The notes beneath the pieces were generated by a model. That model was not told where the DNA came from. It searched no databases and saw only the letters and a list, made by a program, of their open reading frames with translations. 36,773 nt of DNA from Saprospiraceae bacterium (lineage in GTDB: Bacteria; Bacteroidota; Bacteroidia; Chitinophagales; Saprospiraceae): NCBI GenBank assembly GCA_020628145.1, contig JAHDFN010000010.1, positions 1 through 36,773 on the forward strand. The letters are read 5' to 3'. Positions within the stretch are counted from its first letter, which is position 1. Each line of letters begins with the position of its first letter. The position numbers and the translations under genes were made by a program. Positions 15,768 to 24,598 of this stretch are shown piece after piece.

Positions 15768-16910
15768 ATGACTCATCACAAAATAAGGATAGTACTATTC
15801 TGTTTATCCTTCCTGTTTTTTTTATCCGGAAGTCTCTCAGCTCAAGGAGGAGACGACATTTATTTCGATCCTGAATTCGGAGATTGGGACGAATACGGTA
15901 ACGACGATGACATATTAGATGATGTCTTTGACGAAGGAGAGTATGATTTAACTATGAGAGAAATCCGACGTATCCGAAGGTTTTACCGTTCATTTTATGT
16001 TTCGGCCATTGTCCATTCCCAAATCTCCCGAATGATGGATGAATATTGGTATTGGAGGGAGTTCCGCCGTTATCATCGGCCATTCCGTTCTTGGATACAT
16101 TGGGGACACCATCATCATTGGGGACACCATCATCATTGGGGACACCATCATCATTGGGGACACCATCATCATTGGGGTTCTCCATATTGGACACATCATG
16201 GATATTATGGCTATGGCCATCATAATCCATATTACCACGGATATTCTCCTTATTGGCATCCCTATGGACGAATGGCTCAAGAAAACCAAAGCGTAAGGAC
16301 AATAGGAAGATCCTTGCCAGAGACACAGAAAGGAAAAACAGGCCGAGTCGTTTCTGTAGGAAAACCGAACTCATCAATATCGAAAGGTAATACATTTGTT
16401 CCTCGTCCCGGCTCAGATAAAGCAATTTCAAAAACTCCTATTGAAAATACCGATAGTAGAAATGAAGTCAATCTGATAAAAAACAACAATTCCACTTTTC
16501 CCACTAAGCCCGAAAGAGAAATTGTAAAAGTGGGCCCTCCAAAGGGAACAGGCAAACAACCTATTCAAAAAAGTGAAATAGCCCGACAACCGAGTTTACC
16601 CACTCCTTCAAAAGATGTGGGTAAACACAAAGTACCCAGCCGGGAGAAAACGCAACAAGACCGCCCTCGAAAACAACCTATTGCATCCCGTCCCTCCCGT
16701 TATTCACAAAGAGATTATTCAAAAAAAGGGGGAGTTGCAAAAAAACCTTCAAGGAATTATTCCAAGCCTAAAAGCAAGGGAAGTTCAGGAAGCAAATCCA
16801 AGTACGGTAGTAGTAGAAGTAAGTCCTACAAGGGGAACAATTCCAAAAAACAAACGAGTAAGCCTTACTCTTCTTCCCCTTCCGGTTCCCGAATGAAACA
16901 CAAAAGATAG
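15768..16910 (+). CDS. Secreted protein with GHHHHW repeats and basic C-terminal tail
   Basis: A 380-residue exported protein with no family I recognise. Signal peptide about 1-26 (ending LSAQ). A short acidic stretch follows (about 28-60, Asp/Glu-rich), then an Arg/Tyr/Trp-rich helix. Next come four exact copies of GHHHHW (residues about 112-135) in a wider His/Tyr/Gly/Trp-rich segment reaching residue 170. The remaining 200 residues are Lys/Arg/Ser/Pro-rich and disordered, ending in a Ser/Lys/Gly tail. The His cluster suggests binding of Ni, Zn or Cu in the periplasm or at the surface, but this is inference from composition. The acidic head and basic tail might also bind each other or other polymers. 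It ends before a clear terminator and appears monocistronic. Confidence 0.75.
   Translation: MTHHKIRIVLFCLSFLFFLSGSLSAQGGDDIYFDPEFGDWDEYGNDDDILDDVFDEGEYDLTMREIRRIRRFYRSFYVSAIVHSQISRMMDEYWYWREFRRYHRPFRSWIHWGHHHHWGHHHHWGHHHHWGHHHHWGSPYWTHHGYYGYGHHNPYYHGYSPYWHPYGRMAQENQSVRTIGRSLPETQKGKTGRVVSVGKPNSSISKGNTFVPRPGSDKAISKTPIENTDSRNEVNLIKNNNSTFPTKPEREIVKVGPPKGTGKQPIQKSEIARQPSLPTPSKDVGKHKVPSREKTQQDRPRKQPIASRPSRYSQRDYSKKGGVAKKPSRNYSKPKSKGSSGSKSKYGSSRSKSYKGNNSKKQTSKPYSSSPSGSRMKHKR
16101..16172 (+). repeat. Four perfect 18-bp tandem repeats (GHHHHW)
   Basis: Four identical copies of TGGGGACACCATCATCAT occupy 16101-16118, 16119-16136, 16137-16154 and 16155-16172, followed by a partial TGGGG. Identity at the DNA level, including synonymous positions, indicates recent slippage-type expansion within the secreted His-rich gene. 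Confidence 0.9.
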
Positions 16911-16938
16911 GCTATTGCAAAATCAACCTCATTTAAAG

Positions 16939-16972
16939 AAGGGGAGATGGTTCTACCATCTCCCTTTTCTTT
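16939..16972 (+). terminator. Intrinsic terminator after the His-repeat gene
   Basis: GGGAGATGG (16942-16950), loop TTCTA, CCATCTCCC (16956-16964), then TTTTCTTTTC. The stem extends by A-T pairs on the outside. It lies 30 bases after the stop at 16910. Confidence 0.85.
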
Positions 16973-17047
16973 TCTAAAATTACACTTATGAAAAAATAGG
17001 AATATTATTTGCAGTGGTTTTATCAGACAAAAACAAAACTGATTACA

Positions 17048-17425
17048 ATGAGAAAGCCATACCTGTTATTCATATTGATTTTATTTCCTTTTATCTTAAT
17101 TACAGATTCTTTCGCCCAGAATGGAAATGACAACCTGAAAAAGAATCACATCCATATCCCTTCACTGGAACAGGAAGCCGAAACATTTGCCAACAGAATA
17201 AGCAACCTTATCGATTTGTCGGAAGAACAAACTCAACAATTAAAAGATTTGAGATGGGAATATCTGAAACAACTTCGAAAAGTAACATATAAGAACAAAG
17301 CTACTGACGAAGAATTAAAAGAAAAGAAAAATTTACTCCAAGCAGAGTACGATAAGAACTTCAGCTTACTTTTAACCATCCAACAAAAAAATAAAATCAT
17401 GCGGAGGGAATTTGCACAAAGATAA
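17048..17425 (+). CDS. Small periplasmic helical protein
   Basis: A 125-residue exported protein starting at the ATG at 17048. The frame is open to 17009, but the later start places the signal peptide (MRKPYLLFILILFPFILITDSFAQ) at the N-terminus. The mature part is almost entirely helical and charged: LIDLSEEQTQQLKDLRWEYL followed by EELKEKKNLLQAEYDKNFSLLLTIQQKNKI. This resembles the Spy/CpxP-like LTxEQ hairpin proteins common in Bacteroidota as small periplasmic chaperone-like or stress proteins. The similarity is one of pattern only. It is followed after 76 bases by an M23 peptidase gene. Confidence 0.65.
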   Translation: MRKPYLLFILILFPFILITDSFAQNGNDNLKKNHIHIPSLEQEAETFANRISNLIDLSEEQTQQLKDLRWEYLKQLRKVTYKNKATDEELKEKKNLLQAEYDKNFSLLLTIQQKNKIMRREFAQR

Positions 17426-17501
17426 AATGTGGCGTCTCCCATATATCTTATATTTAGATTCTACGTTATATTTACCCCGGACTAATAAAACCGCCCGATA
17501 T

Positions 17502-19235
17502 ATGTCTAATCATACTTATTGGTTATTGTTTTTCGTTCTATTTGCTTTTTCTTTCTCCAATCCTCATTCTTCGGGAAAGGATTACCCTCAAGATTATTTC
17601 GGTTCTCCTGTCGGACATACCCCACTAATATCCGGCACCTTCGGAGAATTAAGACCCAACCATTTCCATTCGGGCATCGACATCAAATCCAAGCATGGAA
17701 AAATAGGTGATCCTCTTTATGCTACGGCAACAGGTACTGTTTCACGCCTGAAAGTGCAGGCGAGTGGTTACGGTAAAGCCATCTACTTGGATCATCCCAA
17801 CGGATATACGACGGTTTATGCACATCTGCATAAATTCCCTGATGAAATTGAAAAATACATCAAGGAAAAACAATATGAAAACGAATCTTTCTTTGTCGAT
17901 TTATACCCTCCTGCCGGCACCTTTGATTTTGACAAGGGAGATGTCGTAGGCATCATGGGAAATACGGGGAGGTCTTCAGGGCCTCATATTCATTATGAAA
18001 TCAGGAATACCGCAACAGAAGAACCCATTAATCCTCTTTTATTCGGCTTTCGTGTCAAGGACAACATCGCTCCCAAGATCCACCAGATTAAAGTCTATAG
18101 CTTGAATGACAAACATGAAGAACAACAAGGGATCATCAAGAATACCGTCAAAGGTAAAAGTGGCATTTATTATGTTGGTGGCGACACTTTGAAAATGGAT
18201 GCTTGGAGGATAGGAATAGGGGTCAAAACCTATGACCATATGAATGGGACTTCCAATTGGAATGGTGTTTATGCCATAGAAACCTATGTGGACGATGCCC
18301 TTTTCCATAAAACGGAATTCGAGAAATTTCATTTCGACAATACCCGTTATATCAATTCACATACTGACTATCGGGAAAAATTATTGAACAAGGCTTGGTT
18401 CAACAGATGTTACCGGATGCCGGGCAATGACATCCCCATGTATCCCACGATGGAGAATGATGGTGTTTTCCCCATCAGTTCAAAGGCTCGGAAAATAACC
18501 ATCAAGGTATTTGATGCGAATGGCAATGTTTCCGAATTGGTTTTTTGGGTAAAAAGAAAAGCAACCGAACAAGCAGCCGAAAATGATGACTTCTTTAATT
18601 ATTCACTGCCTCATCATCAAGAAAATTTCATTTCAAGGAATGATCTCATGCTCAATTTTCCAGAAGGGACTTTCTATGAAAACCTCTATTTGAAATATAG
18701 TTCTTCTCCGGATTCTTCCAGCAATACTTTTTCCAATGCCCATCATATCCACCATAAAAAGCTGCCGTTACATAAGTGGTATAAAATAGGAATACGGGCC
18801 AAAAACATTCCCGACAATAAAAAGGATAAAGCATTTATCGCTCTTTGCGATGGGAATAAAAAACCCATCAGTCATGGTGGAAGATGGGAAGGCGATTTAC
18901 TCGTAGCCAAATCCAGGGATTTGGGTGATTATTGTATCATGATAGATGAAACACCTCCTAAGATCACACCCTTGATTTTCAAAAAAAACATGAAGGGTTA
19001 CTCAAAAATGCAATTCAAAGTCAGCGATAATTTCAAGACCTCCAGAAATCTGGATGCCTATACTTGGAAAGGGTATATCGATGACAAATGGGTTCTCTTT
19101 GTTCCCAATTCCACAGAAACGGTCATTACCCACAGGTTTGAAAAAGACCTGCCTTCCGGCGAACATATTTTCAGACTCGAGCTCAGGGATGAACGTGGAA
19201 ATATTTCCATTTTCGAGCGAACCTTTCTCAGGTAA
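17502..19235 (+). CDS. Secreted M23-family endopeptidase with large C-terminal region
   Basis: A 577-residue protein from the ATG at 17502, chosen because it starts the signal peptide (SNHTYWLLFFVLFAFSFSNP). An in-frame ATG at 17412 would add 30 residues and overlap the previous gene. The M23/LytM domain comes first (about 35-190) with zinc ligands His56 and Asp60 (NHFHSGIDIK), His108/His110 in YAHLHKF and His162-x-His164 in GPHIHYEIRN, so it should be active on peptidoglycan or other peptides. The following 380 residues look like beta-sandwich repeats (for example IAPKIHQIKVYS, ITIKVFDANGNVSELVFWVK, TPPKITPLIFKK, LRDERGNISIFER), reminiscent of Ig/fibronectin-like modules. There is no T9SS C-terminal sorting domain. 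Confidence 0.85.
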   Translation: MSNHTYWLLFFVLFAFSFSNPHSSGKDYPQDYFGSPVGHTPLISGTFGELRPNHFHSGIDIKSKHGKIGDPLYATATGTVSRLKVQASGYGKAIYLDHPNGYTTVYAHLHKFPDEIEKYIKEKQYENESFFVDLYPPAGTFDFDKGDVVGIMGNTGRSSGPHIHYEIRNTATEEPINPLLFGFRVKDNIAPKIHQIKVYSLNDKHEEQQGIIKNTVKGKSGIYYVGGDTLKMDAWRIGIGVKTYDHMNGTSNWNGVYAIETYVDDALFHKTEFEKFHFDNTRYINSHTDYREKLLNKAWFNRCYRMPGNDIPMYPTMENDGVFPISSKARKITIKVFDANGNVSELVFWVKRKATEQAAENDDFFNYSLPHHQENFISRNDLMLNFPEGTFYENLYLKYSSSPDSSSNTFSNAHHIHHKKLPLHKWYKIGIRAKNIPDNKKDKAFIALCDGNKKPISHGGRWEGDLLVAKSRDLGDYCIMIDETPPKITPLIFKKNMKGYSKMQFKVSDNFKTSRNLDAYTWKGYIDDKWVLFVPNSTETVITHRFEKDLPSGEHIFRLELRDERGNISIFERTFLR

Positions 19236-19275
19236 GAATGTTCTATCCTTTTCGAAAAACTATTCTAATCTATTT

Positions 19276-19728
19276 ATGACGCACTTGAAAGAAGGAGATA
19301 AAGCACCCGATTTTTCCGGGTTGAATCAAGACGGGGAAACCGTTACACTTTCCGATTATAAAGGCAAGAAACTTATCCTGTATTTTTATCCCAAGGACAA
19401 TACGCCGGGTTGTACAGCACAAGCCTGTAACCTAAGGGATAATTACAAGCAAATGCTCAAACAAGGATATGAGATACTAGGCGTCAGTGCCGACAGTGTA
19501 AAGAAACATACCAATTTCATCAATAAATTCGACCTCCCTTTCGATCTCTTGGCAGATACGGAATTGGACACCATAAAAGCCTATGGTGTCTGGGGACCCA
19601 AAAAATTCATGGGAAGGGAATTCGATGGTATTCATCGTACCACTTTCGTAATTAATGGAAATGGAACCATCGAAGAAATCATTGCCAAAGTTAAAACGAA
19701 GGAACACGCTGATCAAATTCTAGGTTAA
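19276..19728 (+). CDS. bcp: Thioredoxin-dependent thiol peroxidase (Bcp/PrxQ)
   Basis: A 150-residue peroxiredoxin of the Bcp/PrxQ class, reducing hydrogen and organic peroxides with thioredoxin as electron donor, in the cytoplasm. The start is the ATG at 19276. The frame is open further upstream, but that part overlaps the M23 gene. The active-site segment YPKDNTPGCTAQACNLRD carries peroxidatic Cys46 and resolving Cys51 five residues apart, as in E. coli Bcp. The PxxxTPxC signature is intact and a C-terminal IHRTTFVINGNGTI segment completes the fold. It lies 40 bases after the M23 gene and 47 before the broken acyltransferase gene. Confidence 0.95.
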   Translation: MTHLKEGDKAPDFSGLNQDGETVTLSDYKGKKLILYFYPKDNTPGCTAQACNLRDNYKQMLKQGYEILGVSADSVKKHTNFINKFDLPFDLLADTELDTIKAYGVWGPKKFMGREFDGIHRTTFVINGNGTIEEIIAKVKTKEHADQILG

Positions 19729-19775
19729 TTCACAAAATGCTACATATTGTTTTTTAAAGTAACGATATTTGCAAC

Positions 19776-21094
19776 ATGACTCTGTTGCAAAAAATCATCT
19801 ATGTTTTCCTGAACAATCTGGCCAAATTCACCTTCTGGATTTATTTTCGGAAAATAACCATTAAGGGGATAGAAAATATTCCGAAAAACACTCCCACACT
19901 TATTTCTCCCAACCATCCCAACACAATGGTCGATCCCATCCTGATGGCGAGGGTATCACCGGGCTGGATTTATTTTCTGGCCAACTACAGTCTTTTCAAA
20001 CATCCGTTCAAGAAATTCCTGATGACACACTTCTTTTTTTCCATCCCGGTAAAAAGACCCAAGGATGTGGAAAAGGCGAAATCATCAACAATCTCACAAC
20101 GATAAAAATGTGCAGTCAGGTGATAGCCGACGGAGGAACCATTTTCATGGGACCGGAAGCCACCAGTTATACTTACAGGAGAATTCGCCCCTTGAAGGAT
20201 GGCATTGCCCGTATAGCATTAACAGCAGCCAGAAGACAGAAATTCGATTCGGGTTTGGTCATCATGCCGATGGGAAGCAATTATAGTAATCCGACCCGGT
20301 TCAGATCGGAAATCATCATGAATATCGGTCAACCGATCCATATTGATTCCTTCAAGGAGGATTACAAAAAAAACAAATCGCTTGCCGCCGATAAAATCAT
20401 CAATGCCCTTAGGAACCAACTGGAAATACTGACAATACATACTTCGGATGAAATAGAAAACCAATTACTCCGTTGGAATGAGGAACTCGCCCGAAACGAA
20501 AAAATATTTACATCTTTTCCCGAACAACTCGATTGGTCAAAAAAAACCATTCCCATTATCCGAAACATCAGACAGAGAATTCCCAAAGAGTTTGAATCCA
20601 TTTGGCATACGCACTATGATTATTTTAATGAATTGAAAGCGGCAGGGATAGATGACAAAACACTTATCAAAAATAATAAGGGAATTTCTATTTCCATGCA
20701 TTTGATTAGAATAGTCGGTTGGCCCATCCAACTGGTTGGAAAAATCCTGAATTTCATTTGGTATGTCCCACTTCTCTTATTCCAAAAGATGAAGCTTTAC
20801 GAAGGCTATGCTTCAATGGTCAAAATATTGACAAGCCTCGTCATTTTCCCTATTTTTTATCTAATGCTTTTTGCCACATTAGGATATTGGGGGATGAAGT
20901 ACTTAGTCGGTTATATTGTTGCCGCTTTAATTACAGGTTTATTCATCCGGCCTTATGAGCAATTCATGAAACAATACGACATGAAGAAGAATGCCTTAAG
21001 GGCAAATTGGGGTGGTTTACTTTCCAAGCGGAAAAAAGTGCTTGATCTCCAGAGAAAACACAAGTTGCTCCCGGCTTTATCTTTTCATACCTAA
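19776..21094 (+). pseudogene. Glycerolipid acyltransferase (PlsC-like), frameshifted
   Basis: Two adjacent frames together make one acyltransferase of about 439 residues. Part one (19776-20105) contains the N-terminal helix and the catalytic block SPNHPNTMVDP (His/Asp of the PlsC family) and reads on to 'SIPVKRPKDVEK'. It then goes out of frame and stops at 20103-20105. Part two continues in the -1 frame with GEIINNLTTIKMCSQVIADG and the conserved FMGPEATSYT and IALTAARR blocks. It ends after two or three transmembrane helices at 21094. The join is at AAG/GGC around 20073-20077, where one G appears to be missing. The ATG at 20108 is merely an internal Met. This is either a true inactivating mutation or a sequence error. 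The family adds an acyl chain to (lyso)glycerophospholipids. Confidence 0.8.
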
Positions 21095-21110
21095 TCATTC
21101 AAACAATCCA

Positions 21111-21131
21111 TCCTGTTTCCTGTTTCCTGTT
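21111..21131 (+). repeat. Three 7-bp tandem copies (TCCTGTT)
   Basis: TCCTGTT is repeated three times without interruption in the gap between the acyltransferase remnant and fni. Short and probably without function. Confidence 0.7.
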
Positions 21132-21226
21132 TCAGAAGAAAGGAATTTCCTCGGTTGTAAAAAAACAACATTAGCAACCTTATTCTTGATACTTATACTA
21201 ATTTTGTAACGAAATCTGGCGTTATC

Positions 21227-22285
21227 ATGAGCCGAGAACCAAAACAAAAAATCGTTTCCATGCCGTTCACAGACGATCCTAATGCCGCTTCAAGGAAAAA
21301 GGATCACATCAATCTGGCTTTCCAATCACAAATCGGCCAAGCTTCCTTGGACGACCGATTCTACTATGAACCTTTGTTAACGGCTCATCCTAAAAACCGG
21401 GAATCGGAAACATTCACATTCCTTGGCAAAAACATGAAGGCTCCACTCTGGGTATCCAGTATGACAGGAGGAACACTGATGGCCAATACCATCAACCACA
21501 ATCTGGCAAGGGTTTGTAAGGATTTTGGCTTAGGGATGGGCTTGGGTTCTTGTCGGCAGTTATTACGGAGTGACGAGTACCTCAAGGATTTCGATGTCAG
21601 GAACCAAATTGGGCAACAAGCCCCTCTTTTCGCCAATTTGGGCATCGCACAATTGGAACAACTGCTAGACAGCAAAGAGGAATACCTGATTGACAACCTC
21701 TTGGAGAAACTCAAAGCCGACGGCCTGATTATCCATATCAATCCTTTACAGGAATGGTTGCAACCCGAAGGGGATCGTTTCCAACACCCTCCAATAGAAA
21801 CCATTATGAGATTAATGGATAAGGCGGAGTATCCGATAGTCGTAAAAGAAGTAGGACAGGGGTTTGGATATCAGAGCTTGAGGACTCTATTGCAGCTTCC
21901 TTTGGCCGCAGTAGATTTTGCTGCGAACGGAGGGACTAATTTTGCCAAATTGGAATTACTTCGGAGTGATGCCCAAAAGCAGGAAATCTATGGTCAACTT
22001 GCACATGTAGGCCATTCTGCCGAAGAAATGGTGGACATGACCAATAAATTGGTCAGTGAATTGGGAGACAACATAAGATGTAAACAGATTATTATTTCAG
22101 GTGGAATCCAGACTTTTCTTGATGGTTATTACCTCATCAACAAATTGAACCTGGACGGCATTTATGGTCAGGCATCTGCCTTTCTGAAACATGCACGGGG
22201 CCATTATGAAGAATTATATCAACATGTGGAAACGCAAGTGAATGGCCTTGAATTAGCCAAAGCATTTTTGAAAGTCAAAGAATAG
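21227..22285 (+). CDS. fni: Type 2 isopentenyl-diphosphate delta-isomerase
   Basis: A 352-residue FMN- and NADPH-dependent isomerase interconverting IPP and DMAPP, the last step before polyprenyl synthesis. It is a TIM barrel related to lactate-type FMN enzymes. Landmarks are the N-terminal SRKKDHI, PLWVSSMTGGT (FMN phosphate site), GLGSCRQLL, HINPLQEWLQPEGDR (with catalytic Gln/Glu), VVKEVGQGFG, and ANGGTNFAKLE plus ISGGIQ near the C-terminus. Length is normal. A TAatTTTG element (21199-21206) lies 20 bases before the ATG, implying a very short leader. It begins a tight run of five plus-strand genes and sits beside HMG-CoA reductase, so this organism uses the mevalonate route to isoprenoids. 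Confidence 0.95.
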   Translation: MSREPKQKIVSMPFTDDPNAASRKKDHINLAFQSQIGQASLDDRFYYEPLLTAHPKNRESETFTFLGKNMKAPLWVSSMTGGTLMANTINHNLARVCKDFGLGMGLGSCRQLLRSDEYLKDFDVRNQIGQQAPLFANLGIAQLEQLLDSKEEYLIDNLLEKLKADGLIIHINPLQEWLQPEGDRFQHPPIETIMRLMDKAEYPIVVKEVGQGFGYQSLRTLLQLPLAAVDFAANGGTNFAKLELLRSDAQKQEIYGQLAHVGHSAEEMVDMTNKLVSELGDNIRCKQIIISGGIQTFLDGYYLINKLNLDGIYGQASAFLKHARGHYEELYQHVETQVNGLELAKAFLKVKE

Positions 22286-22304
22286 ACATATCTTTCCAGT
22301 TAGA

Positions 22305-23657
22305 ATGGGACAAAGTAACAACAAGTCTGTTTCAGGTTTTTCAAAACTATCCAAAGAAGATAAAATCCGTTGGATAGCGGATAATTTCTTCAAAGATCCC
22401 GAATTGGTCAAAAAGGAACTGACCAGTTTCTGGCATCCCAATGCGGATCAACAGAAAATCTTGGATGGATTCAGTGAAAACACCCTGAGTAATTTCGTTT
22501 TGCCTTATGGAGTAGCACCCAATTTCATTATCAATGGAAAAACCTATTGTGTACCAATGGTCATCGAGGAGAGTTCCGTTGTTGCTGCTGCTTCCAGTGC
22601 CGCTAAATTCTGGTCAACCAGAGGAGGGTTCAAAACAGAAATATTAGAAACAACTAAAGTCGGGCAAGTTCATTTTTCCTGGAAAGGCGATATTGAAAAA
22701 CTAAGGAGGCTGTTTCCCGATTTGAAAGGAAAACTGTTGGAAGACACCCAACATATCACAGCCAACATGAGGAAAAGAGGTGGTGGGATTCTGGATGTGG
22801 AATTATTGGACATGACACATTTGGAAGAAGATTACTACCAACTCAAGGCATCTTTTGAGACTTGTGATAGCATGGGTGCCAATTTCATCAATTCGAACCT
22901 CGAAGTTTTTGGAAAAACCCTTACAGCTTTTATGGCGTCCCATCCCGACTTGGATATCCAAGAAAGGGAAGTAACCATTATCATGGCGATTCTTTCCAAC
23001 TATACGCCGGATTGCGTGGTTAGGGCATCCGTAAGTTGTCGAATAGATGACTTAGGTTATTTTGAAGGAATGGATGCAGCGGTTTTTGCCGATAAATTCC
23101 GGAAAGCCGTTAGGATTGCCCACATAGACCCTTATAGGGCGACAACCCATAACAAAGGTATTTTCAATGGTATAGATGCCGTTGTCTTGGCTACGGCCAA
23201 TGACTTCCGGGCAGTAGAATCATGTGGACACACCTATGCCTGTAGGGACGGTCAATATAGAAGCCTGAGCCGATGTGAAATAAAGGATGGAAAATTCGAA
23301 TTCAGTTTGGAAATTCCCTTAGCTGTCGGCACAGTGGGTGGATTAACGAGATTGCATCCGATGGCGAACCGCTCCTTGGAATTACTGGGTTATCCGACGG
23401 CTAAAAAACTGATGTCCATCATGGCATCAGTGGGTTTGGCTCAGAATTTTGCCGCACTGAAATCATTGGTTACAACCGGTATCCAGAAGGGGCATATGAA
23501 AATGCATTTATTGAATATCCTCAACCATATGGAAGCAACCGATGAAGAAACCGGCGATGCTGTCCGACATTTTGAAAAGGAGATTGTTTCCTTTTCTTCT
23601 GTTAGAGATTTTATCGTAGCCTATCGGAAAGGCAACCCCATACCGTCGATTAAGTAA
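22305..23657 (+). CDS. mvaA: Hydroxymethylglutaryl-CoA reductase (class II-like)
   Basis: A 450-residue HMG-CoA reductase converting HMG-CoA to mevalonate, the committing step of the mevalonate pathway. Catalytic elements are visible: the Glu in VIEESSVVAAAS (about 88), Lys in THNKGIFNGIDAVVLATAND with its nearby Asp (about 280-298), and the C-terminal catalytic His in TGIQKGHMKMHL. There are no membrane segments, as in bacterial class II enzymes. The coenzyme-binding small domain is present. It starts 19 bases after fni and its stop is followed immediately by the damaged start of the GHMP kinase gene. The rest of the pathway (HMG-CoA synthase, mevalonate kinase, diphosphomevalonate decarboxylase) is not in the window. 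Confidence 0.95.
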   Translation: MGQSNNKSVSGFSKLSKEDKIRWIADNFFKDPELVKKELTSFWHPNADQQKILDGFSENTLSNFVLPYGVAPNFIINGKTYCVPMVIEESSVVAAASSAAKFWSTRGGFKTEILETTKVGQVHFSWKGDIEKLRRLFPDLKGKLLEDTQHITANMRKRGGGILDVELLDMTHLEEDYYQLKASFETCDSMGANFINSNLEVFGKTLTAFMASHPDLDIQEREVTIIMAILSNYTPDCVVRASVSCRIDDLGYFEGMDAAVFADKFRKAVRIAHIDPYRATTHNKGIFNGIDAVVLATANDFRAVESCGHTYACRDGQYRSLSRCEIKDGKFEFSLEIPLAVGTVGGLTRLHPMANRSLELLGYPTAKKLMSIMASVGLAQNFAALKSLVTTGIQKGHMKMHLLNILNHMEATDEETGDAVRHFEKEIVSFSSVRDFIVAYRKGNPIPSIK

Positions 23658-23704
23658 AATGTAAAAAACACAATATCAAAACTTACAGAGGAAACGGCAA
23701 GCTT

Positions 23705-24595
23705 TTGCTTTCGGGAGAATACTTCGTATTGGACGGAGCATCCGCATTGGCCCTACCTACCCATTACGGTCAGGACATGACCGTGACCAGAGGCCATCAT
23801 CAATCCGGAATGGTTTGGAAAAGTTTCGATCATCAAGGCTCTGTTTGGTTTGAAGGATTTTTCTCCTCCGAAGGAAAATTTACAGAAGGAACCGATGAAG
23901 ATGTAGGCCGAGGACTGGAAAAAATATTCGATTATATACTTTCGGTTCTTCCTGATTTCGGGAATGACAAAGATGGATTGCTGATAGAAACCCGTTTGGA
24001 TTTTCCTCGGGAATGGGGGCTAGGGAGTAGTTCTACCTTAATCCATAATCTAGCACAATGGACAGGTGTAAATGCCTACGATATATTATGGAATTCGATG
24101 GGCGGTTCCGGATATGATTTGGCTTGTGCCGAAAAAAACAAGCCGATTCTTTATCAGATTCAAAACGGAAGACCTTTTATCCAGTATGCAGGGTTCAATC
24201 CCCCCTTTAAGCAAAATCTTTTTTTCGTTTATTTAGAACAAAAGCAAAACAGTAGGGCAGGAATTAAATATTACAAAGAACAAAGCCAGAATAAAAACCC
24301 GGAAAAAATTCGAGACAACATCTCCATCCTTACCCGACGGATGATCAATGCAACGACAATCAACGAATTCGAAAACCTGGTCAGACATCACGAAGATCTC
24401 ATATCGGGGGAATTGAAATTACCCAAAGTAAAAAATGAAAGATTCCATGATTTTTGGGGAGAAGTCAAATCATTAGGGGCATGGGGCGGTGATTTTATTC
24501 TAGCTACCAGTAATCGCCCCTATCAGGAAACTGAAGAATATTTCAATTTGAAAGGCTATCCTATTTTCTTTTCCTACAATGAAATTATTTTATAA
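23705..24595 (+). CDS. GHMP kinase, GYDIA type (mevalonate pathway), damaged start
   Basis: At least 296 residues counted from the TTG at 23705. Homology-like sequence continues upstream in frame: the family start GNGKLLLSGEYFVLDG is coded from 23690, before any usual start codon. An ATG at 23659, one base after the HMG-CoA reductase stop, is followed by T and then AAAAAACAC in the correct frame. Removing T23662 would give MKKHNIKTYRGNGKLLL, so the start seems broken by one inserted base. Otherwise the protein is complete: GLGSSSTLIHN is the ATP-binding motif and GGSGYDLACA names this kinase subfamily. It phosphorylates a small alcohol or phosphate substrate, and its place beside HMG-CoA reductase suggests mevalonate or phosphomevalonate. 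The stop is 3 bases before the next gene. Confidence 0.8.
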   Translation: MLSGEYFVLDGASALALPTHYGQDMTVTRGHHQSGMVWKSFDHQGSVWFEGFFSSEGKFTEGTDEDVGRGLEKIFDYILSVLPDFGNDKDGLLIETRLDFPREWGLGSSSTLIHNLAQWTGVNAYDILWNSMGGSGYDLACAEKNKPILYQIQNGRPFIQYAGFNPPFKQNLFFVYLEQKQNSRAGIKYYKEQSQNKNPEKIRDNISILTRRMINATTINEFENLVRHHEDLISGELKLPKVKNERFHDFWGEVKSLGAWGGDFILATSNRPYQETEEYFNLKGYPIFFSYNEIIL

Positions 24596-24598
24596 ATA

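Noticed and set aside
15952-16431. Long open frames on both strands across the His-repeat gene
   Set aside because: They follow from the 18-bp repeat being open in several frames. The plus-strand frame from 15768 has a signal peptide and continues coherently, the others do not.
20071-20080. Programmed -1 frameshift in the acyltransferase
   Set aside because: AAAAGGC does not form a canonical slippery heptamer in the zero frame, and I saw no convincing downstream stimulator. Kept only as an alternative in the finding.
20108-21094. Independent 328-residue gene starting at 20108
   Set aside because: It lacks the acyltransferase catalytic block and continues the preceding frame exactly, so 20108 is an internal Met of a frameshifted gene.
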